In this document: positions 22,891 to 26,893 of the stretch, one piece after another
Numbering within the stretch: position 1 is the stretch's first letter
Layout: each line of letters starts with the position of its first letter
NCBI GenBank assembly: GCA_041158345.1
Contig: JBEBBO010000195.1
Location: 1-26,893 of the forward strand
Direction of reading: 5' to 3'
From: UBA6136 sp041158345
Lineage (GTDB): Bacteria > Pseudomonadota > Gammaproteobacteria > Methylococcales > Methylococcaceae
Length of the DNA: 26,893 bases
Notes under the pieces: model-generated
The model's input: only the letters and a program-made list of their open reading frames with translations
The model's database searches: none
What the model was told of the DNA's origin: nothing
Position numbers and translations under genes: made by a program

Positions 22891-23376
22891 ATGTACCTGA
22901 GTCGATATATCTTTAGCGTCGTTATTTCGCTTCCATTTATTCTGGTGTTTAACCTGCTGCTCATGAGTTGTCTGATCGTGCTGGTCAATGAGGGATTGCA
23001 TGTCGAGTGCGTGACTCAAATCAAGCAGCTTCGCCTCGAAACGCTCTCATCCTTGTTGGTTGTCTGGGGCGTCATCCTTGAATCACGAGAGAATATTCTG
23101 AAATCTTCGCAGAAGCTCACGGCTAATCGACTGGCAGCCTCTTCAATACAGCATGACATCGAACTCTATGGCATCAGTCTCATTGCGTTGGGGCTGATCA
23201 TTGAGGTCATTGACTACGTGAATAGTCAGTTTCAACTCAATGAGTTCAATCTCATCGCACTGGAGGTATCGGCACTCGTTCAATGGATCGTTTTTGTCAT
23301 CATCCTCTCTGATACCACCTGGTTGTCGTGGAAATTGTTTTCAGTTCTTTGGGGAAGTCGCCGTCAAAAAACATGA
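22891..23376 (+). CDS. Four-helix membrane protein of unknown function (161 aa)
   Basis: Hydrophobic segments lie at about 8-33, 51-65, 93-106 and 127-142, with an amphipathic link 'ESRENILKSSQKLTANRL' between the second and third. No cofactor or catalytic motif is visible and I do not recognise the family. It is divergent from the lactonase operon and 34 bases before the porin-like gene in the same direction, so the two may form one transcript. No good ribosome site is seen before ATG 22891. Confidence 0.6.
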   Translation: MYLSRYIFSVVISLPFILVFNLLLMSCLIVLVNEGLHVECVTQIKQLRLETLSSLLVVWGVILESRENILKSSQKLTANRLAASSIQHDIELYGISLIALGLIIEVIDYVNSQFQLNEFNLIALEVSALVQWIVFVIILSDTTWLSWKLFSVLWGSRRQKT

Positions 23377-23410
23377 CGTAGTGGCAGATCAAAAGACTCA
23401 AATCATTCAA

Positions 23411-24739
23411 ATGAGAGGATCTCTCGGTGATGATGGCTCGTCATCTTCGGTTTACAGCAAGAGACGCTTGCAGGTTATATTTCCTGTTTTCGGTTCGTTC
23501 TACTCGGGCCTTAGCAGAACCAAACACTTTTCGCCGAGGTACGGCTATCGATCCGCCCTTGTCACCCTGTTGCTCGGTTTTCCTCTCTGCCTTTCTGCAG
23601 CGGGAGATCCTCCAGCAGATCCTTATCTGAGCTTGAAGTTCGATGGTTGGATCGAAGGTGGGAGCTATCTCAATCTTTATGGCCAGCAAGGGGAGTTCAA
23701 TTTCGGCCCGACCGATTCGAATTCTGCTCAAGTCGTCAATCTTGATCAGTTTTACTTGTCTTCGATGATTCAATACCACTTTGACGATGGATTGGATCTT
23801 GGTTTCACTTTAGACAATCTAGTCGGCACGGATTGGAACGCCAGTTACAGCTATGGCTTTCTGGATGGCGCATTCCGATGGAATGAGATCGGATGGGACC
23901 TACCTCAGGTATTTCTGACCTTGAGGGCAAATGAGAGTTTGCAGCCAAATTCCGAACTCAATGTCGGGAAGATGTTCACACCCTACGGCTTCGAGGACGT
24001 TAGGGCTAGAGAGCGGCCCTTATATTCCACAGGGTACCTCTACAATTTCATCTACCCGACAACCCAGACAGGTATAAGTTACGAGTGGGAATTGACCGAT
24101 GGGATTTCGTTATACCAGGCACTTACGAATGCGCCTGATATCTCTGCTGCCTATCTTCTACGACCCACCTACCTGGCCGGTGCGTCCTATCAGGACAACA
24201 GCGATCGTCCGACCAATCTTGCGATTTATGTGAGTTATGGTGAGGGACTGATGCGGATGGCAACGATCATGCAATCCGGCGTTCCTTTTGTACCCAAGGA
24301 CCTTGATTCGTTCAGCAATCCAGAGCTTGGACGTGTTTTGATTGTTTCGGAGTCTTTGGAACAGACATTGTCTGAGCATGTGACCTTGAATCTTGATCTG
24401 ACCCAAGGCTGCGTCAGCCACTCAAAAACGCTCTATGCGCATCAACCCGGAACCAGTGGAGCCTGGCTCGGGGGTGGGCTTTGGCTCAAGCACGAACAAC
24501 TGGCGCAGGATCTGACAGGCGTTGTTCGATTCGAAGTTCTCTACAACAGCCATGGGGTCGCAACGGGATATGACGGAACCTTTCTCGAGACCACCATAGG
24601 CATCGCCTACAATCCGATGGCGTATCTGACATTCCGCCCCGAGCTTCGGTATGACCGGGCCTTTGGATCCTCTCCTTATGTCAGTGCAACGTCACAGCAA
24701 CAATTCTCGATGAATATCGATGGAATTCTGAGCTATTGA
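23411..24739 (+). CDS. BBP2-type outer-membrane porin (about 442 aa)
   Basis: After a basic leader of about 45 residues comes a signal core ('SALVTLLLGFPLCLSAA') with cleavage near AAG-DPP. The mature part opens 'LSLKFDGWIEGGSYLNLYG', and later has 'DQFYLSSMI', 'ELNVGKMFTPYGFEDVRA' and 'PTTQTGISYEWELTDGISL', typical of the putative beta-barrel porin-2 (OmpL-like) family. ATG 23411 is the only ATG between the end of the upstream gene and the signal core; it has no clear ribosome site and gives an unusually long leader. A TTG further in could be the real start. Solute specificity is unknown. The neighbouring lactonase/anion operon makes an organic-acid route plausible. Confidence 0.75.
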   Translation: MRGSLGDDGSSSSVYSKRRLQVIFPVFGSFYSGLSRTKHFSPRYGYRSALVTLLLGFPLCLSAAGDPPADPYLSLKFDGWIEGGSYLNLYGQQGEFNFGPTDSNSAQVVNLDQFYLSSMIQYHFDDGLDLGFTLDNLVGTDWNASYSYGFLDGAFRWNEIGWDLPQVFLTLRANESLQPNSELNVGKMFTPYGFEDVRARERPLYSTGYLYNFIYPTTQTGISYEWELTDGISLYQALTNAPDISAAYLLRPTYLAGASYQDNSDRPTNLAIYVSYGEGLMRMATIMQSGVPFVPKDLDSFSNPELGRVLIVSESLEQTLSEHVTLNLDLTQGCVSHSKTLYAHQPGTSGAWLGGGLWLKHEQLAQDLTGVVRFEVLYNSHGVATGYDGTFLETTIGIAYNPMAYLTFRPELRYDRAFGSSPYVSATSQQQFSMNIDGILSY

Positions 24740-24803
24740 AGAGAATTCCATGGTAAGGCGCAGGCTGTAAATCCGTTGCCTTACATAAGATCAAATCGGG
24801 CAA

Positions 24804-24825
24804 GGTTCATCACCTTAGTTGAACC
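24804..24825. terminator. Weak hairpin after the porin gene
   Basis: GGTTCA and TGAACC form a 6-bp stem around a 10-base loop. No T run follows. A second dyad, GTAAGGC / GCCTTAC, lies just upstream near 24754-24785. Either could mark the transcript end, but neither is a standard terminator. Confidence 0.3.
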
Positions 24826-24934
24826 CCTTACGCATTGCTGATTTCCATCCTTAGAGCCATAAGGCCTCGGAAACGGGGCGCACTTCCGAATTTGACCCGC
24901 GATTAAGATCTACTGAAGTTGCTGTCTATTCGCT

Positions 24935-25763
24935 CACCCGATCATGTGCGCCATGCGCTTTACCTTTACCAAACGTTTGTTTGGCCGCCGGCGATGAGTG
25001 CGGCTATTTCTTCATCATTCATGGCCATGTGCCGAAGACTTCGCGGATGAGTTTGGCGACAGCAATCGGGTCTGATTTTTCGTTAGGTCCCGGTCGCCAA
25101 GCGTTCCTTTAAGCTGGCTTTTGGGATCGAGTCGTTCCGATGTGAGCCAGTGCTTTTCAGGGCCCCTGCAGTCTCCATATGGCATCCAAACATCCTCACG
25201 GCCCCCGCCCTCGGCAAAGCCGAATGTTTTGAAACTCATGGATGCCAGTGCTACATTTCCTGTGAGTACCATGAGGTCGCCCCAGGATGGCTTCCTGTCG
25301 TGCTTTTGGTTGATCGGCCAGAGTAGTCGGCGGGCCTTATCCAAGTTGGCGTTATCCGGCCCATTCTTCAGGGGCTCAAATCGCTGTATCCCGCCAGTAG
25401 CTCCCCGCGCCTATCCATGGTGCGAGATGTACCTGGACTATGCCTGGCCATGCGAATGAAGAAAGGGACATGGTTTTCATTATTGTCGGGCCGCCAGGCT
25501 TGGCCGGTGTTGAAAATCGTTTATATATCCTTCTTGAGCTCAACGAGGCCCAACGTTTTGAATTCTTCGGGATATTTGAATTGCTCGCCGTAGGGATTAG
25601 CGTTTAACCGATTCTGTCGACGCGGACTAAGGTCCAAATACGTTGGCCACCAGATTCGATTTGTCGGAGCATGCGCTGCAAGCTCCCTCGGAGAAATTTC
25701 TACCGCGGTAATCGGCAAACCGAGAGTCAATGTGATAGCGGCATACAAAAATGTGGGTCTCAT
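24935..25763 (-). pseudogene. katG: Decayed katG (catalase-peroxidase), once exported, 3' part missing
   Basis: ATG 25763 begins a signal peptide ('MRPTFLYAAITLTLGLPITA') followed by KatG N-terminal sequence ('TNRIWWPTYLDLS', 'YPEEFKTLGLVELKKDI'). An in-frame TAA (25521-25523) interrupts it. The same frame resumes with 'VPFFIRMARHSPGTSRT', where the family has MAWH: the active-site Trp is Arg. A frameshift near 25400 leads to 'DNANLDKARRLLWPI' and 'VLTGNVALASMSFKTFGFAE'. A deletion of roughly 20 codons near 25075 precedes 'PDPIAVAKLIREVF'. Another shift precedes 'MAMNDEEIAALIAGGQT', where the haem-ligand His of GGHT is Gln. Similarity fades by about 24935, so over half of the gene is lost. 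It is clearly non-functional. Confidence 0.9.
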
Positions 25764-25835
25764 CGAATGCTCTCCATTATAAGATCCTGGAAATCTCAGG
25801 TTCCCCCGGCAAGAAAGCATTTTCTGAAGATTAGG

Positions 25836-26732
25836 ATGAGGTGCCTCGCGGGTATTCTTCTTATATTTGGTTGTACCACTCCATCCTTTTCCGGCGATGA
25901 CAGGGCTGTTTTGGGAAGCCTTAACGCGGACTCCGAATTGGCAAGCTTTCCAAACAGTGCCACTACATTGCCCGGTGGAACATGGTCTATCGAATGGTCT
26001 ACGCTTAGCTATACGGATGGTTCAAAAGTCACTGCACCAATGGGCTCATCGGATGTGTTAGTGCGCTACGGCATCGTAGACCCTTTGGAGTTTCGCATTT
26101 ATACGCAAGGTATAACCGCACAATGGGGATCAAACCCCGCAGTAGGTTTTAGTCCTCTAACCTTCGATGTTAAAGCACGCATCCTTGAGCCCGTGGAGGA
26201 CTACCCCTGGATACCGGCCCTTGCATTTGAATCAGCGCTTCAGACCCAATTGCTTGGATCGGCCCCATTCAATTCGGGTACCGAGCCCACATTCACGCTG
26301 AATGTTGACCAACCCCTGGGACAATTTCTCTTCCAATACAACTTGGGGACGATGCGCTATATGTCTCCTTGCAAAGCAAACCAAATGGATTGGAACCTAA
26401 CCTACTCATGGTCCATTGAGCATGATGTTACCGATGCGGTGACCTTATTCATTGATGGATTCTATGGGGGTTCTGTATTGCCAAAAGTAACAACAATGTC
26501 TGACGTCACCACTGGGGCCTGTATTACCTCTGGAACACCGACCAATGGCCAGGGAAAGAACGGACACTTGTTTGGGGAAAACATGGTCGGAGGCGGGCTG
26601 TTCTGGAATGTCACTCCTGGGTTCGGGACTTACATCAACGTTGCTGGAGGAACTAACAGTGACTCCCCGGGTTTCATGAGTTACATCGGCTTCTTATTTA
26701 CCCCCCGGGCCTATGATGAGGATCTTCAATAG
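25836..26732 (+). CDS. Outer-membrane beta-barrel protein, possibly transporter family PF13557-like (298 aa)
   Basis: ATG 25836 begins a signal peptide ('MRCLAGILLIFGCTTPSFS') with cleavage before GDD. The mature protein alternates strands: 'WSIEWSTLSYTDGSKV', 'DVLVRYGIVDPLEFRIYTQ', 'FDVKARILEP', 'FLFQYNLGTMRYMS', 'LTYSWSIEHDVTDAVTLFID' and 'GGGLFWNVTPGFGTYINVAG'. This recalls the MetA-pathway/phenol-degradation transporter barrels. The end is polar rather than aromatic, which is unusual for a barrel. Another in-frame ATG at 25767 would add 23 residues and begin only 4 bases from the katG remnant's start. Function is inferred from the fold alone. Confidence 0.7.
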   Translation: MRCLAGILLIFGCTTPSFSGDDRAVLGSLNADSELASFPNSATTLPGGTWSIEWSTLSYTDGSKVTAPMGSSDVLVRYGIVDPLEFRIYTQGITAQWGSNPAVGFSPLTFDVKARILEPVEDYPWIPALAFESALQTQLLGSAPFNSGTEPTFTLNVDQPLGQFLFQYNLGTMRYMSPCKANQMDWNLTYSWSIEHDVTDAVTLFIDGFYGGSVLPKVTTMSDVTTGACITSGTPTNGQGKNGHLFGENMVGGGLFWNVTPGFGTYINVAGGTNSDSPGFMSYIGFLFTPRAYDEDLQ

Positions 26733-26745
26733 CCCGCGATGCATC

Positions 26746-26788
26746 AGGGGTCAAATTTATCCATATATTCCATATATGGACGCCCCTA
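26746..26788. repeat. Extended dyad with AT-rich palindromic core
   Basis: CCATATAT (26761-26768) and ATATATGG (26772-26779) pair around TCC. Outside them, AGGGG and CCCCT at the ends can also pair, giving a long interrupted hairpin. It starts just after the stop of the preceding gene. It could be a transcript-end structure or a protein-binding dyad. Confidence 0.4.
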
Positions 26789-26893
26789 CGGTGCGCAAGT
26801 GATTTTTCTGGTTGCATAAAGTAGCGATTGCATTCGTATATCCGGGCTCTCTGGTGTGATGATCAATCACGGCCCCTGATGGAATTTGCTGAC

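Noticed and set aside
23427..23630. Frame starting next to AGAGGA, ahead of the porin signal peptide
   Set aside because: The product has no sensible signal or family pattern; the overlapping porin frame carries a clear signal core. A frameshift in the porin start region was considered but cannot be shown.

Overview
The window reads as Gram-negative chromosome, most likely Pseudomonadota (perhaps gamma- or betaproteobacterial). The evidence is three predicted outer-membrane beta-barrel proteins, several lipobox lipoproteins, a PlcP/LpxH2-type phosphoesterase, an LplT-like transporter and EutBC. I cannot name a genus. It looks like an accessory neighbourhood: a ParA-family C-terminus at the left edge, a tRNA-Lys-like 3' remnant beside a terminator, a decayed katG, and many small exported proteins.

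Left part (1-3340): the end of a ParA-type ATPase, two small unknown genes, then a pstB-like gene, phoU and a 48-residue single-membrane-helix gene, closed by a clear intrinsic terminator. The Pst permease and binding protein are absent, and the PstB-like ATPase has lost two hallmark residues (signature LSMGQ, H-switch His to Gln).

Central left (3592-9375): a small membrane protein and a small lipoprotein, then four co-directional genes: a PlcP-like metallophosphoesterase, an LplT-like MFS protein, an MGDG-synthase-type glycosyltransferase and a family 1 glycoside hydrolase. Next to pstB/phoU, this is best read as a phosphate-sparing membrane-lipid remodelling module: phospholipid to diacylglycerol to glycolipid, with further glycolipid processing by the GH1 protein as a speculative last step.

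Centre (9346-13734, minus strand): ethanolamine ammonia-lyase eutB-eutC, a secreted HNH-type protein, two small lipoproteins (one of 49 residues) and a DUF2490-like beta-barrel.

Centre right (13808-18287): two DUF4239-like membrane proteins flank a large secreted papain-family protease. The protease has an N-terminal chagasin-like (I42) inhibitor domain and five cysteine-containing InlB-type repeats.

Right (18288-26893): a non-coding strip holds hairpins, an intrinsic terminator and the tRNA-like remnant. A minus-strand operon follows: exported beta-propeller lactonase, SLC13-type anion transporter with a degenerate cyclic-nucleotide-binding-like domain, and a membrane-anchored substrate-binding-like protein. 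Divergent from it are a small membrane protein and a BBP2-type porin. Last come a decayed, once-exported katG and a further outer-membrane beta-barrel gene.
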